A stretch of 30,071 nt of DNA from PFJX01 sp031426815 (GCA_031426815.1 JASJPG010000073.1:1-30071), one strand, 5' to 3'; counted from the stretch's first letter, positions 14,032 through 23,299 are shown. The notes: generated by a model from the sequence alone, not told the origin. A program made the numbers and translations.

Positions 14032-15002
14032 CTCAATCTGCCAGGATTTATTCCCGCATCATCGCCACCGGTAGTTATTTGCCGACCCGTGTACTGACCA
14101 ATGCCGAGCTAGAAAAGCAAATCGAAACCACCAGCGAGTGGATTGTCGAACGGACCGGAATTCGCGAACGGCACATCGCCGCCGAAGGTGAACTGACCAG
14201 CGATCTGGCCCTGCAAGCTGCCGAGAATGCCATCGAGGCGGCGGGAATCGATGCCGGCGAGATCGAACTCATTGTTGTTGCCACCACGACGTCCGACCGG
14301 ATTTTTCCCAGCACAGCGTGCGTGTTGCAGGCCAAATTGGGCATTACCAATGGCTGCCCGGCAATGGATGTGCAGGCGGTTTGCAGCGGTTTCGTTTACG
14401 CAGTGTCCGTCGCGGACCAGTTCATTCGTTCCGGCCAAGTCAAGACTGCATTGGTCGTTGGCGCCGAAACGCTTTCGCGAATTACCGATTGGAGCGATCG
14501 CAGCAATTGCATGTTGTGGGGCGATGGCGCCGGGGCGGTTATCCTGCGCGCCTCGGAACAGCCCGGCATTCTTGCGACGCATCTGCACGCCGATGGCCGT
14601 TATCAGGATTTGCTGTTTGTCGATGGCGGCGTTTCCCTCAAGAAAGAGGGCGCCTGTTACATGCGCATGTCCGGCAACGCCGTATTCAAAATGGCGGTCA
14701 ACACCCTCGATGCGATTGTCGACGAAACGCTGGCGGCCAACGGCCTGCAGAAGAACGATATCGATTGGTTGGTGCCGCATCAGGCAAACATTCGCATCAT
14801 TCAGGCTACCGCCAAGAAACTGGGCATGAGCATGGATCATGTCGTCGTGACGGTCGATCGTCATGGCAATACCTCAGCCGCGTCTATTCCGCTTGCACTC
14901 GATACGGCAGTGCGCGAGGGCAAGATCAAACCGGGTGAACTGGTCTTGATGGAGGCTTTCGGTGGCGGATTCACCTGGGGATCGGTGCTGGTCCGATTCT
15001 GA
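14028..15002 (+). CDS. fabH: Beta-ketoacyl-ACP synthase III
   Basis: A 324-residue condensing enzyme that joins acetyl-CoA and malonyl-ACP to start fatty acid synthesis. The catalytic triad is visible: Cys 119 in AVCSGF, His in VPHQANIR (about 250) and Asn in HGNTSAAS (about 280). The start is TTG 14028 inside the plsX stop, with GAAGGAGA correctly spaced upstream; this overlap implies translational coupling. Confidence 0.96.
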   Translation: MTQSARIYSRIIATGSYLPTRVLTNAELEKQIETTSEWIVERTGIRERHIAAEGELTSDLALQAAENAIEAAGIDAGEIELIVVATTTSDRIFPSTACVLQAKLGITNGCPAMDVQAVCSGFVYAVSVADQFIRSGQVKTALVVGAETLSRITDWSDRSNCMLWGDGAGAVILRASEQPGILATHLHADGRYQDLLFVDGGVSLKKEGACYMRMSGNAVFKMAVNTLDAIVDETLAANGLQKNDIDWLVPHQANIRIIQATAKKLGMSMDHVVVTVDRHGNTSAASIPLALDTAVREGKIKPGELVLMEAFGGGFTWGSVLVRF

Positions 15003-15074
15003 TAAATACCTGCATCGGAGCGGGCGGCACATGCTGATTCCTGGCGTTCCGGTGTTCAATTGCGGAGATTTCCG

Positions 15075-16007
15075 ATGAAATTCGCCCTTGTTTTTCCCGG
15101 CCAGGGTTCCCAATCGGTCGGCATGATGAACGCGTATGGCGACGCGGCGCCGATTCGCGATACGTTTGCAGAGGCCTCGCTGGCGTTGGGGCAAGACCTC
15201 TGGGCGATGGTGGCGGAGGGGCCGGCCGAGTTGCTCAATCAAACCGTGAATACGCAGCCGGTGATGTTGGCTGCTGGCGTTGCGGCCTATCGTTTATGGC
15301 AAGCACAGGGCGGGCCGGTGCCGGCCTTCATGGCAGGCCACAGTCTGGGTGAGTACACCGCGTTGGTTTGTGCCGGCGCCCTTGATTTCGCCGATGCAGT
15401 CAAGCTGGTCCGTTTGCGCGCCGAGGCGATGCAATCTGCCGTGCCGGAAGGCGCCGGCGGCATGGCCGCGGTGCTCGGTCTGGACGACGACCTCGTGCGC
15501 GCGGTTTGTGCGGAAGCGGCACAAGGTGAGGTGCTGGAAGCGGTCAATTTCAATTCTCCCGGCCAGGTCGTCATCGCCGGCAACAAGGCCGCGGTGGAGC
15601 GTGGGTGCGTGCTTGCCAAGGAAAAAGGCGCCAAACGCGCATTGCCGCTGCCGGTTTCCGTGCCATCGCATTGCGCGCTGATGCAACCGGCTGCCGACAA
15701 GCTGCGCACAGCCCTGGCTGCAATCGAAGTCAGGACGCCGACTGTGAGCGTCCTGCACAATGCCGACGTCGCCAGCCATAACGAACCAGATGCCATCCGC
15801 GAAGCGCTGGCACGCCAGCTTTACAGCCCGGTGCGTTGGGTGGAAACCGTTCAGCTCATGGCGACTCAAGGTGTCCAGCTGATCGCCGAATGCGGTCCCG
15901 GCAAGGTCCTGGCCGGCCTCAACAAGCGCATCGTCGATGGCATGCAGGGCGTTGCATTGGCCGATGCAGCCGCGTTGGCCGATACGATACAAAAGCTCAA
16001 GGCATAA
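15075..16007 (+). CDS. fabD: Malonyl-CoA:ACP transacylase
   Basis: A 310-residue enzyme loading malonate on ACP. Seen: FPGQGSQSVGM at the N-terminus, the nucleophile Ser 90 in GHSLGEYTAL, the arginine in LVRLRAEAMQ, and the histidine in VSVPSHCALM. ATG 15075 is preceded by GGAG. A 72-base gap after fabH holds nothing else that I see. Confidence 0.96.
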   Translation: MKFALVFPGQGSQSVGMMNAYGDAAPIRDTFAEASLALGQDLWAMVAEGPAELLNQTVNTQPVMLAAGVAAYRLWQAQGGPVPAFMAGHSLGEYTALVCAGALDFADAVKLVRLRAEAMQSAVPEGAGGMAAVLGLDDDLVRAVCAEAAQGEVLEAVNFNSPGQVVIAGNKAAVERGCVLAKEKGAKRALPLPVSVPSHCALMQPAADKLRTALAAIEVRTPTVSVLHNADVASHNEPDAIREALARQLYSPVRWVETVQLMATQGVQLIAECGPGKVLAGLNKRIVDGMQGVALADAAALADTIQKLKA

Positions 16008-16017
16008 GGAGATAAGC

Positions 16018-16755
16018 ATGGAAGTACGTGTTGCACTGGTTACCGGGGCCTCGCGCGGTATCGGCAAGGCCATACTGCATGCCTTGGCGCAAGCCGGTTG
16101 CTTCGTGGTGGGGACCGCCACCAGCGATGCCGGCGCGGCGGACATCGGTGCCGGCTTGACTGCGGCCGGTTTGCAGGGAGAAGGTCTGAAACTCGATGTC
16201 AACGACGCCGCCCAGGTCGATGCCGCGATCGAAGGCATCATGGCCCGGCATGGCCGCATCGATATTCTGGTCAACAATGCCGGCATTACCCGCGACAACC
16301 TGTTGATGCGCATGAAGGACGAGGAATGGGCGTCGATCCTCGACACCAACCTGACTTCCGTATTCCGCCTGTCGCGCGCTGTTTTGCGCCCGATGATGAA
16401 AGCCCGCTTCGGTCGTATCGTCAGCATCGCCTCGGTGGTCGGTGTGTCCGGCAATGCCGGCCAGACCAACTATGCTGCAGCCAAGGCCGGCATGATCGGT
16501 TTCTCCAAATCCCTGGCGCAGGAAGTCGGCAGCCGGGGTATTACGGTCAATTGCGTGGCACCCGGATTCATCGATACCGACATGACCCGGACGTTGCCGG
16601 AGGCGGCCCGCGGCAAGCTGCTGGAACGCATTCCGCTGGGTAAATTGGGGACGCCGGAGGATATCGCGCATGCGGTCGCTTATCTGGCCTCGGATGCTGC
16701 GGCCTATGTCACGGGCGCTACGTTGCATGTCAACGGTGGCATGTACATGGATTGA
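16018..16755 (+). CDS. fabG: 3-oxoacyl-ACP reductase
   Basis: A 245-residue short-chain dehydrogenase that reduces 3-oxoacyl-ACP with NADPH. Seen: TGASRGIG (9-16), NNAG (86-89), catalytic Ser 139, Tyr 152 and Lys 156 in NYAAAKAG, and the C-terminal VNGGMYM. AAGGAG precedes ATG by 8 bases. Start is 10 bases after fabD. Confidence 0.97.
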   Translation: MEVRVALVTGASRGIGKAILHALAQAGCFVVGTATSDAGAADIGAGLTAAGLQGEGLKLDVNDAAQVDAAIEGIMARHGRIDILVNNAGITRDNLLMRMKDEEWASILDTNLTSVFRLSRAVLRPMMKARFGRIVSIASVVGVSGNAGQTNYAAAKAGMIGFSKSLAQEVGSRGITVNCVAPGFIDTDMTRTLPEAARGKLLERIPLGKLGTPEDIAHAVAYLASDAAAYVTGATLHVNGGMYMD

Positions 16756-16813
16756 AGCGCAAGTCGCTAGCTGTGCAAATCAAACTTTTCATGGCGGGCC
16801 AACCTACAGCCGG

Positions 16814-16842
16814 TTTCTTCGTGTTGGACAGGCTGGTAGAAT
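16814..16842 (+). promoter_or_regulatory. Possible acpP promoter
   Basis: The 139-base fabG-acpP gap holds a -10-like TAGAAT (16837-16842), but the sequence 17 bases before it (TTTCTT) is a poor -35. An extra promoter ahead of acpP is common because ACP is needed in large amount. Confidence 0.25.
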
Positions 16843-16894
16843 GCCCCCGCTTTTTTGCTACCTGTAATTTTTCTACCCTTGTGGGAGTTATCTG

Positions 16895-17134
16895 ATGAGT
16901 GATATCGAACAACGTGTCAAAAAGATCGTCGCCGAACAACTGGGCGCCAACGAAGCCGATGTGAAACTGGAGTCTTCATTCGTGGACGACCTGGGTGCCG
17001 ATTCTCTCGACACGGTGGAACTGGTGATGGCTCTGGAAGAAGCTTTCGAGTGCGAGATCCCCGACGAAGAAGCCGAGAAGATCACCACGGTTCAACAAGC
17101 CGTCGATTACGTCAACGGCCACCTGAGCAAGTAA
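16895..17134 (+). CDS. acpP: Acyl carrier protein
   Basis: A 79-residue acidic protein; the phosphopantetheine-bearing Ser 37 is in GADSLDTVELVMALEE. It carries growing acyl chains among the Fab enzymes encoded around it. GGGAG lies 9 bases before ATG. Confidence 0.98.
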   Translation: MSDIEQRVKKIVAEQLGANEADVKLESSFVDDLGADSLDTVELVMALEEAFECEIPDEEAEKITTVQQAVDYVNGHLSK

Positions 17135-17145
17135 TTCTTTTTTCG

Positions 17146-17174
17146 CAGAGCGGCCGGGCATTGCCCCCGCTCTG
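17146..17174 (+). other. acpP-fabF intergenic hairpin
   Basis: An 8-bp stem CAGAGCGG/CCGCTCTG (17146-17153, 17167-17174) continues after a 2-base bulge into GGGC/GCCC (17156-17159, 17163-17166) with a 3-base loop. No T run follows, so it is more likely an mRNA-stabilising or processing hairpin, or a partial terminator, than a full stop. Confidence 0.5.
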
Positions 17175-17243
17175 TAGCGAACATCTGCATTGACGACCGG
17201 CTTGGCCCGGTTTCCCCGCACCTTCCCGCACCAGGAGTTTCCT

Positions 17244-18482
17244 TTGTCCAAGCGTAGAGTCGTGGTTACCGGGCTCGGCATCATTTCCCCTGTCGGCAAC
17301 AGTGTTGACGACGCATGGGCCAGCCTGATGGCCGGCCGTTCCGGTATTACCCGGATTGCCAAGTTCGATCCTTCCGCCTTTGCCTGCCAGATCGCCGGCG
17401 ATGTGAAGAATTTCGATCTGGCCAAGTATCTGACCCCGAAAGATGCGCGCCGCATGGATACCTTCATCCATTTTGGCCTGGCTGCGGCAATCGATGCTTT
17501 CAAGGACTCCGGCCTGGAAGTGACGGACGCCAATCGCGAACGCATCGGTGTCAACATCGGTTCCGGCATCGGCGGCCTGCAGATGATCGAGGAAACGCAC
17601 AAGACCTACCTGGCCGATGGCCCGCGCAAGATTTCACCGTTCTTCATTCCGGCGACCATCATCAACATGATCTCCGGCCACCTGTCGATCATGTACGGTT
17701 TGCAAGGGCCGAATGTGGCCATGGTGACGGCGTGTACCACGGGCACGCATGCGGTCGGCGAAGCGGGCCGCATGATCGAGTATGGCGAGGCGGACGTGAT
17801 GATTGCGGGCGGTTCGGAATCCTGCCTTTGCCCGTTGGCTATCGGCGGATTTTCCGCAGCGCGTGCCTTGTCCACCCGCAACGACGATCCCGCCACCGCC
17901 AGCCGTCCCTGGGATAAAGGCCGCGACGGCTTTGTCATGGGCGAGGGCGCCGGCGTGCTGGTGCTGGAAGAGTACGAGCACGCCAAAGCGCGTGGCGCCC
18001 GTATCTATTGCGAGTTGATCGGCTACGGCAAGAGTGCAGATGCCAATCACATGACCGCGCCGATCGAAGACGGTTCCGGTGCTGCGCGTTGCATGGATGT
18101 GGCGCTGCGCAATGCCGGTATCAATGCGGATCGGATCGATTACATCAACGCGCATGGCACTTCCACGCCGTTGGGCGATCTGGCCGAAACCAAGGCGGTG
18201 AAGCGCGCACTGGGCGAGCACGCCGGCAAGGTCATGGTGAGTTCCACCAAATCGATGACCGGCCATTTGCTGGGCGCTGCCGGTGGCATCGAAGCGGTGT
18301 TCTCGGCATTGGCCATTGCGCATCAGGCGGTGCCGCCGACGATCAATCTGTTAGAACCCGACGAAGGCTGCGATCTCGACTATGTGGCCAACATCGCGCG
18401 CGATGCCAAGGTCGATGTGGCGCTTTCGAACTCCTTCGGCTTCGGCGGCACCAACGGTACGATCATCTTCGCCAAGCTTTGA
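17244..18482 (+). CDS. fabF: Beta-ketoacyl-ACP synthase II
   Basis: A 412-residue condensing enzyme for chain elongation. Seen: VVVTGLGIISPVGNS at the start, nucleophile Cys 164 in TACTTGTHA, the histidines in NAHGTSTPLGD and SMTGHLLGAAG, and the C-terminal NSFGFGGTNG. TTG 17244 gives the family-standard start, with AGGAG upstream at 17233-17237; the longer frame upstream is not coding. Confidence 0.97.
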   Translation: MSKRRVVVTGLGIISPVGNSVDDAWASLMAGRSGITRIAKFDPSAFACQIAGDVKNFDLAKYLTPKDARRMDTFIHFGLAAAIDAFKDSGLEVTDANRERIGVNIGSGIGGLQMIEETHKTYLADGPRKISPFFIPATIINMISGHLSIMYGLQGPNVAMVTACTTGTHAVGEAGRMIEYGEADVMIAGGSESCLCPLAIGGFSAARALSTRNDDPATASRPWDKGRDGFVMGEGAGVLVLEEYEHAKARGARIYCELIGYGKSADANHMTAPIEDGSGAARCMDVALRNAGINADRIDYINAHGTSTPLGDLAETKAVKRALGEHAGKVMVSSTKSMTGHLLGAAGGIEAVFSALAIAHQAVPPTINLLEPDEGCDLDYVANIARDAKVDVALSNSFGFGGTNGTIIFAKL

Positions 18483-18510
18483 TATCCGCCCGACCGGGCA
18501 TCCATTGACC

Positions 18511-19329
18511 ATGCATGCGCAGAGTATTGTTCTGGTCGATGGCGCTATCACCGAGTTCCTGCCGGTCGACGATCGCGGTTTGATGTATGGCGATGGTGTC
18601 TTCCGCACGCTACGGGTGGTCGCCGGAAGGCCGCGCTGGTGGGATGAGCAGCTTGCCACCCTGGCCGATGACTGTGCCCGGATCGGTTTGATCTGCCCCG
18701 ACCTGGCGCAATGGCAGGCCGATCTCGAGCGGATCGCGCAGTGTTTGGCGGACGGAGTTCTGAAGTTGGTGGTGACGCGGGGCAGCGGCCCGCGCGGTTA
18801 CCTTCTCCCCGAATTGGCCCAGCCACGACGGATCATGCGGTATGACTCGATGGCGTCGCACATGACCGCGCCGCAACCCGACGGCATCACCGTCAGGCTG
18901 TGTTCGCTTCGACTCGCGCAGCAACCCAGACTGGCCGGCATCAAACATCTGAACCGACTGGAGAATGTGTTGGCTCGGGCTGAATGGACTTCACCCTATA
19001 TTCACGAAGGCCTGCTGCTGGATCAAACCGGACAGGTGATTTCCGGTGTGATGAGTAACCTGTTCATCTGGCGGCGGAGTCGCTTGCTGACGCCGCGTCT
19101 CGATCAGTGCGGCGTCGCCGGTGTCGCCCGCGCGCGCTTGATGCGTTTGGCCGCCGCGCAGGGGATGGAGGTCGCGGAAACGTGTTTGAGTTTGCAAGAG
19201 GTGCTCGATGCCGATGAAGTCATGTTGACCAACAGCGTCATGGGGTTGCGGCGCGTCGCCGCCCTCGAAGCGAACACCTGGTCGCAAGCCTTGATCAGCC
19301 CGTGTCTGGCGGCATTGCTCGATGCGTAG
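18511..19329 (+). CDS. pabC: Aminodeoxychorismate lyase
   Basis: A 272-residue fold-type IV PLP enzyme that cleaves aminodeoxychorismate to p-aminobenzoate and pyruvate for folate synthesis. Seen: DDRGLMYGDGVFRTLRV, PLP Lys 145 in LAGIKHLNRLEN, and SGVMSNLF. PabC is usually found between fabF and mltG in this cluster. No good ribosome binding site precedes ATG 18511. It overlaps mltG by 8 bases. Confidence 0.93.
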   Translation: MHAQSIVLVDGAITEFLPVDDRGLMYGDGVFRTLRVVAGRPRWWDEQLATLADDCARIGLICPDLAQWQADLERIAQCLADGVLKLVVTRGSGPRGYLLPELAQPRRIMRYDSMASHMTAPQPDGITVRLCSLRLAQQPRLAGIKHLNRLENVLARAEWTSPYIHEGLLLDQTGQVISGVMSNLFIWRRSRLLTPRLDQCGVAGVARARLMRLAAAQGMEVAETCLSLQEVLDADEVMLTNSVMGLRRVAALEANTWSQALISPCLAALLDA

Positions 19330-20326
19330 ATGGATCAATCGCTTCCTCCTGCTTGGATTCCTCGCGTCAACGGGATTGGGCGGCTGGCTGCTCTGGTATG
19401 GCAATCAGTTGATGCAGACGGAAGGCGTCGTCTATCCCGTCGACTTCACGGTGCCGCGTGGCATCTCTTTAAAATCGGCAAGTGAAGGGCTGCATCGCGA
19501 CGGCATCCTGGTAAAACCCTGGGCCTTCGTGCTGATAGCACGTCTTAGAGGCCTCTCCGGCGAGATCAAGGCGGGCAGTTATGCATTGGAGCGTCCGGTA
19601 ACGCCGCTGGAAATGCTGCACAAGATCACCGAGGGCGATACCGTGCTGGGCAAGCTGGCCTTGATCGAAGGCTGGAGTTTCCTCGACATGCGCCGCAGCG
19701 TCGCTGCCAATCCGGCACTACGACACGACACGCAAGCGATGAGCGGTGCGGAGTTACTGCAAGCAGTCGGAGCGGTCGAAGCGCATCCGGAAGGTTTATT
19801 CTTCCCGGACACTTACTTCTTCGACCGGGGCAGTTCCGAACTGGCCCTCTACAAACGTGCATACAGTGCCATGCAGGAAAATCTGAACGCTCAATGGGTG
19901 TTACGCGCGCCGAGCGGCTTGCCTTATCGGACGCCTTACGAGGCACTGATCATGGCGTCGATCATCGAAAAGGAGACCGGCGTGGTCGAGGAGCGCCCGC
20001 AGATCGCCGCCGTCTTCGTCAATCGCTTGCGCATCGGCATGCGCCTGCAGACCGATCCCACCGTGATCTACGGCCTCGGCGCCCAATTCGACGGCAACCT
20101 GCGGCGCGACGACCTGCTCACCGATACGCCCTACAACACCTACACCCGCGCCGGTCTGCCGCCGACACCGATCGCCTTGCCCGGGCTGGCGGCGATTCAG
20201 GCCGCACTGCATCCGGACAGCAGCAAGGCCATGTATTTCGTCGCGAAAGGCGGCGGCCGGCATGTGTTCTCCGAATCGCTCGATGCACATAACCGGGCCG
20301 TCGTCCGGTACCAGAAAGGACGCTGA
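19322..20326 (+). CDS. mltG: Endolytic murein transglycosylase
   Basis: A 334-residue inner-membrane protein: a cytoplasmic MRRWINR, a membrane helix (about 8-26), a LysM-like segment, then the YceG catalytic domain with Glu 216 in MASIIEKETG and the conserved NRL...MRLQTDPTVIYG. It cuts nascent glycan strands and sets their length. It overlaps pabC by 8 bases and tmk by one. Confidence 0.95.
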   Translation: MRRWINRFLLLGFLASTGLGGWLLWYGNQLMQTEGVVYPVDFTVPRGISLKSASEGLHRDGILVKPWAFVLIARLRGLSGEIKAGSYALERPVTPLEMLHKITEGDTVLGKLALIEGWSFLDMRRSVAANPALRHDTQAMSGAELLQAVGAVEAHPEGLFFPDTYFFDRGSSELALYKRAYSAMQENLNAQWVLRAPSGLPYRTPYEALIMASIIEKETGVVEERPQIAAVFVNRLRIGMRLQTDPTVIYGLGAQFDGNLRRDDLLTDTPYNTYTRAGLPPTPIALPGLAAIQAALHPDSSKAMYFVAKGGGRHVFSESLDAHNRAVVRYQKGR

Positions 20327-20946
20327 TGGCCGCCCTGTTCATGACCCTGGAGGGCGTCGATGGTGCCGGCAAGAGCAGTCATCTGGCCTGGCTGGAAGAC
20401 TGGTTCAAGCAGCGTGGGCATCGCGTCCGCATGACGCGGGAACCGGGCGGCACGCCGATCGGCGAGCGTCTGCGCGAACTGGTCTTGCACGAGCCGATGC
20501 ATGCCGAGACGGAAGCGCTGATCATGTTCGCCGCCCGGCGCGAGCATATCGAACAGGTCATCCGTCCCGCGCTGGCCGCCGGCGAGGTGGTCATCTCCGA
20601 CCGTTTCACCGATGCCAGCTTCGCCTATCAATGTGGCGGCCGCGGCTTGCCGGAGGAACGTCTGGCGGTGCTGGAAAGCTGGGTGCATGCCGATCTGAAT
20701 CCCGATCTGACCCTACTGTTCGATCTGCCCACGGAAATCGCCGCGCAGCGTCTGGCCACGGCGCGCGCACCGGACCGTTTCGAGCGCGAACAGAGCGATT
20801 TCCATGCCCGCGTGCGCGCCGCCTACCTGCGCCGCGCCGAACGCTATCCGCAGCGCATCCGGGTGATCGACGGCAGTCGCAGCCTGGAACAGGTGCGCCT
20901 GCAACTGGCCGCCGTGTTGGCAAATTCGCTGGAGAGATTGGCGTGA
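20326..20946 (+). CDS. tmk: Thymidylate kinase
   Basis: A 206-residue kinase making dTDP from dTMP. P-loop EGVDGAGKSS (9-18), the TREPGGTPIGE motif, and the SDRFTDASFAYQ motif are visible. It overlaps mltG by a single base (TGATG) and holB by four (GTGA). Confidence 0.97.
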   Translation: MAALFMTLEGVDGAGKSSHLAWLEDWFKQRGHRVRMTREPGGTPIGERLRELVLHEPMHAETEALIMFAARREHIEQVIRPALAAGEVVISDRFTDASFAYQCGGRGLPEERLAVLESWVHADLNPDLTLLFDLPTEIAAQRLATARAPDRFEREQSDFHARVRAAYLRRAERYPQRIRVIDGSRSLEQVRLQLAAVLANSLERLA

Positions 20947-21929
20947 TCCATCCCTGGAATCGCGCGCTGTTCCGGCAATTGACCGCGGACCGCGAGCGCA
21001 TGCCGCATGCCTTGCTGCTGCACGGCCCGGCCGGGGTCGGCAAACGCGATCTCGGCCTGGCCATGGCGCAGTGGGCCGTGTGCGAAGCGCCCGGACCGGA
21101 GGGGGCATGCGATGCGTGCGACGCCTGCAACTGGTTCGTGCAAGGCAATCATCCCGATTTCCGCTTGCTGGAACCGAAGGAAGAGGAAACCGACGAAACC
21201 GGCAAGGTCACCAAAAAAGCGAGCAAGGAGATCAAGGTCGAGGCGGTACGCGAGATCACCGAATTCCTCTATTTGAGTGCGCATCGCGGCGGTTGGCGCT
21301 GCGCCGTGATCTATCCGGCCGAGTTCATGAATGCCGCCGCGGCCAACGCGCTGCTGAAAACGCTGGAAGAACCGCCGCCGCGCGTGTTGTTGATCTTGGT
21401 CGCGCACCAGCCCGGCCGCTTGCTGCCGACGGTACGTTCGCGTTGTCGCAAGGTGGCCATCGGCTTGCCGCAAGCTGAGGCGGCGCTTGCCTGGATGCAC
21501 CAGGCGGGTGTAGCGCAACCCGCGTCGGTGCTGGCCGAGGCGGGCGGTGCGCCGCTGGCCGCGCTGGGATTTGCCGAAAGTGAACGCAGCGAACGGCGCG
21601 AAGCCTTCCTGGACCACCTGGCGAAACCGCCTCAACTCGATGTCTGTGCCGTCGCCGAGGCCTACAAGCTGCAAATGGCGGAAGCCTGGGGCTGGCTGCT
21701 GCGCTGGGTGCACGATGCATTGTCGCAGCGACTCGCAGGCGTCTCGCGTTATTTTCCGGCGCGCGCCGAAAGCGTGGCGCGTCTCGGCGAGCAAGCCGAT
21801 CTGGCCGGCTTGCTCGCGTTCGAACAGGAATTAGCGGCGGCCGGACGCTGGTTGCGGCATCCGTTGAACAATCAGTTGTTGTTAGAATCCTGGCTGATCC
21901 GCTATGTTCAGGTTTCCATAAAGTCATGA
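20943..21929 (+). CDS. holB: DNA polymerase III delta-prime subunit
   Basis: A 328-residue clamp-loader subunit. Seen: GPAGVGKRD (28-36), a zinc module with cysteines at 47, 56, 59 and 62, NALLKTLEEPP (sensor region) and RSRCRK. Residues 79-98 are a charged, Lys/Glu-rich insertion ahead of the conserved IKVEAVREI. GTG 20943 overlaps the tmk stop. The C-terminal part is divergent, as usual in this family. Confidence 0.93.
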   Translation: MIHPWNRALFRQLTADRERMPHALLLHGPAGVGKRDLGLAMAQWAVCEAPGPEGACDACDACNWFVQGNHPDFRLLEPKEEETDETGKVTKKASKEIKVEAVREITEFLYLSAHRGGWRCAVIYPAEFMNAAAANALLKTLEEPPPRVLLILVAHQPGRLLPTVRSRCRKVAIGLPQAEAALAWMHQAGVAQPASVLAEAGGAPLAALGFAESERSERREAFLDHLAKPPQLDVCAVAEAYKLQMAEAWGWLLRWVHDALSQRLAGVSRYFPARAESVARLGEQADLAGLLAFEQELAAAGRWLRHPLNNQLLLESWLIRYVQVSIKS

Positions 21930-21945
21930 TTAAAAAGGAAAAGGC

Positions 21946-22311
21946 ATGAGCGAAGTCGCAAAACAGCCGGCAGGGCGCGCCGGCATGCTTTCCTTGGCGA
22001 TCAAGGAACGGACGGCGTTGTTCGCGGCGTATATGCCTCACATCAAGGGCGGCGGCCTGTTCATTCCGACCAACCGCCCCTACCAGATGGGCGATCAGGT
22101 CTACATGCTGCTGACGCTGATGGATGACTCCAACAAATTGCCGATTTCGGGCCGCGTCGTCTGGATTACCCCGGCCGGCTCGCAAGGCAACCGCCAGCAA
22201 GGCATCGGCGTGCAATTCGACGACAACGAAGGGGCGACGGTAGTGCGCCACAAGATCGAAGGCATTCTGGGCAATGCCCTCAAATCCACCCGGCAAACCC
22301 ATACCATGTAA
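21946..22311 (+). CDS. pilZ: PilZ-domain protein (type IV pilus type)
   Basis: A 121-residue single PilZ domain: RTALFAAYMPHIKGGGLFIPT, then LMDDSNKLPISGRVVWITP and GIGVQF. The canonical c-di-GMP-binding RxxxR and D/NxSxxG motifs are not visible: there is IKGGGLFIP in place of the second. The same is true of the PilZ proteins of Pseudomonas and Xanthomonas encoded between holB and tatD, which act in type IV pilus formation without c-di-GMP binding. Pilus function is thus inferred from family and context. AAGGAAAAGG precedes ATG. Confidence 0.9.
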   Translation: MSEVAKQPAGRAGMLSLAIKERTALFAAYMPHIKGGGLFIPTNRPYQMGDQVYMLLTLMDDSNKLPISGRVVWITPAGSQGNRQQGIGVQFDDNEGATVVRHKIEGILGNALKSTRQTHTM

Positions 22312-22345
22312 TTCCCGGTGCGCCGGTACTTCTCAGATCGTAGCC

Positions 22346-23116
22346 ATGTTCGTCGACTCCCATTGCCATATCGATTTCCCCGATTTCAGCGAAGGCGTGC
22401 CCGCGCTGCTGGCCAACATGCGGGCCGCGCAGGTAGATGCCGCGCTGTGCGTATCGGTGAATCTGGAAAATTTCCCGCGTATCCTCGCGCTCGCCGAAGC
22501 GCACCCGAATGTGTTCGCCTCGGTCGGCGTACATCCCGACCATGATGAGGGGCGCGAACCCGACGTGGACGAACTGGTGGCCCTGGCCCGCCACCCGCGC
22601 GTCGTGGCGATCGGCGAAACCGGACTGGATTACTACCGTCTGCAGCGGGAAGATGTCGATTGGCAACGCGCCCGATTTCGCACCCATATCCGCGCCGCCT
22701 GCCAGGCCGGCAAGCCGCTGATCATCCACACCCGCAACGCCGCCGAAGACACCTTGGCGATCATGGCGGAGGAGGGCGCCGAGCGGGCCGGCGGCGTCAT
22801 GCACTGCTTCACGGAAAGCTGGGCGGTTGCCGAGGCGGCGATGGCGCTGGGCTTCTACATTTCGTTCTCCGGCATTGTCAGCTTCAAGAGCGCCAAGGAC
22901 CTGAAGGAAGTCGCGCGGCGCGTGCCGCTGGAGCGGATGCTGATCGAAACCGACTCGCCCTATCTGGCGCCGATGCCACATCGTGGCAAGCGCAACGAAC
23001 CCGCCTATGTGCGCCACGTCGCCGAGGAAATCGCCGCTTTGCGCGGCATTCCGCTGGAAGCGGTCGCGGCGGCGACCAGCAAGAACTTCGTCGAATTGTT
23101 CCGGGCCAGGCTTTGA
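22346..23116 (+). CDS. tatD: TatD-family metal-dependent DNase
   Basis: A 256-residue amidohydrolase-fold protein. Metal ligands are visible: DSHCHIDF (His 6 and 8), GETGLDYYR (Glu), IIHTRNA, MHCFTES and ETDSPYLAP (Asp). It is the homologue usually annotated YcfH, last gene of the conserved cluster. ATG 22346 is used; a longer frame overlaps pilZ. Confidence 0.93.
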   Translation: MFVDSHCHIDFPDFSEGVPALLANMRAAQVDAALCVSVNLENFPRILALAEAHPNVFASVGVHPDHDEGREPDVDELVALARHPRVVAIGETGLDYYRLQREDVDWQRARFRTHIRAACQAGKPLIIHTRNAAEDTLAIMAEEGAERAGGVMHCFTESWAVAEAAMALGFYISFSGIVSFKSAKDLKEVARRVPLERMLIETDSPYLAPMPHRGKRNEPAYVRHVAEEIAALRGIPLEAVAAATSKNFVELFRARL

Positions 23117-23142
23117 ACCTATTTCGCGTAGTTGCCGGTGTT

Positions 23143-23203
23143 GTAGGAGCGCCTTCCAAGGCGCGAAATCCTGGAACAATCGCGCCTTGGAAGGCGCTCC
23201 TAC
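23143..23203. repeat. REP-type inverted doublet
   Basis: Two perfect 24-base inverted arms (23143-23166 and 23180-23203) are separated by 13 bases; each arm starts with GTAGGAGCG and is itself nearly palindromic (GCGCCTTCCAAGGCGC). This is the form of bacterial interspersed REP doublets, dispersed by RAYT-type transposases in other genomes. Confidence 0.85.
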
Positions 23204-23250
23204 GCGTGGTGACGCGAACTGAGGTTTCCAGGTTGAAGCCGTGAATCTGG

Positions 23251-23286
23251 AAACGACAACGGGCGCCACGGCGCCCGTTGTCGTTT
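23251..23286. terminator. Bidirectional terminator between tatD and clpA
   Basis: A perfect 16-bp stem, AAACGACAACGGGCGC (23251-23266) with its complement at 23271-23286, and a 4-base loop. The outer A/T bases give a short U stretch on either strand, so it can end both the fab-tatD transcript and clpA, which stops 14 bases away at 23300. Confidence 0.85.
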
Positions 23287-23299
23287 GGTCGGTGCGTGT

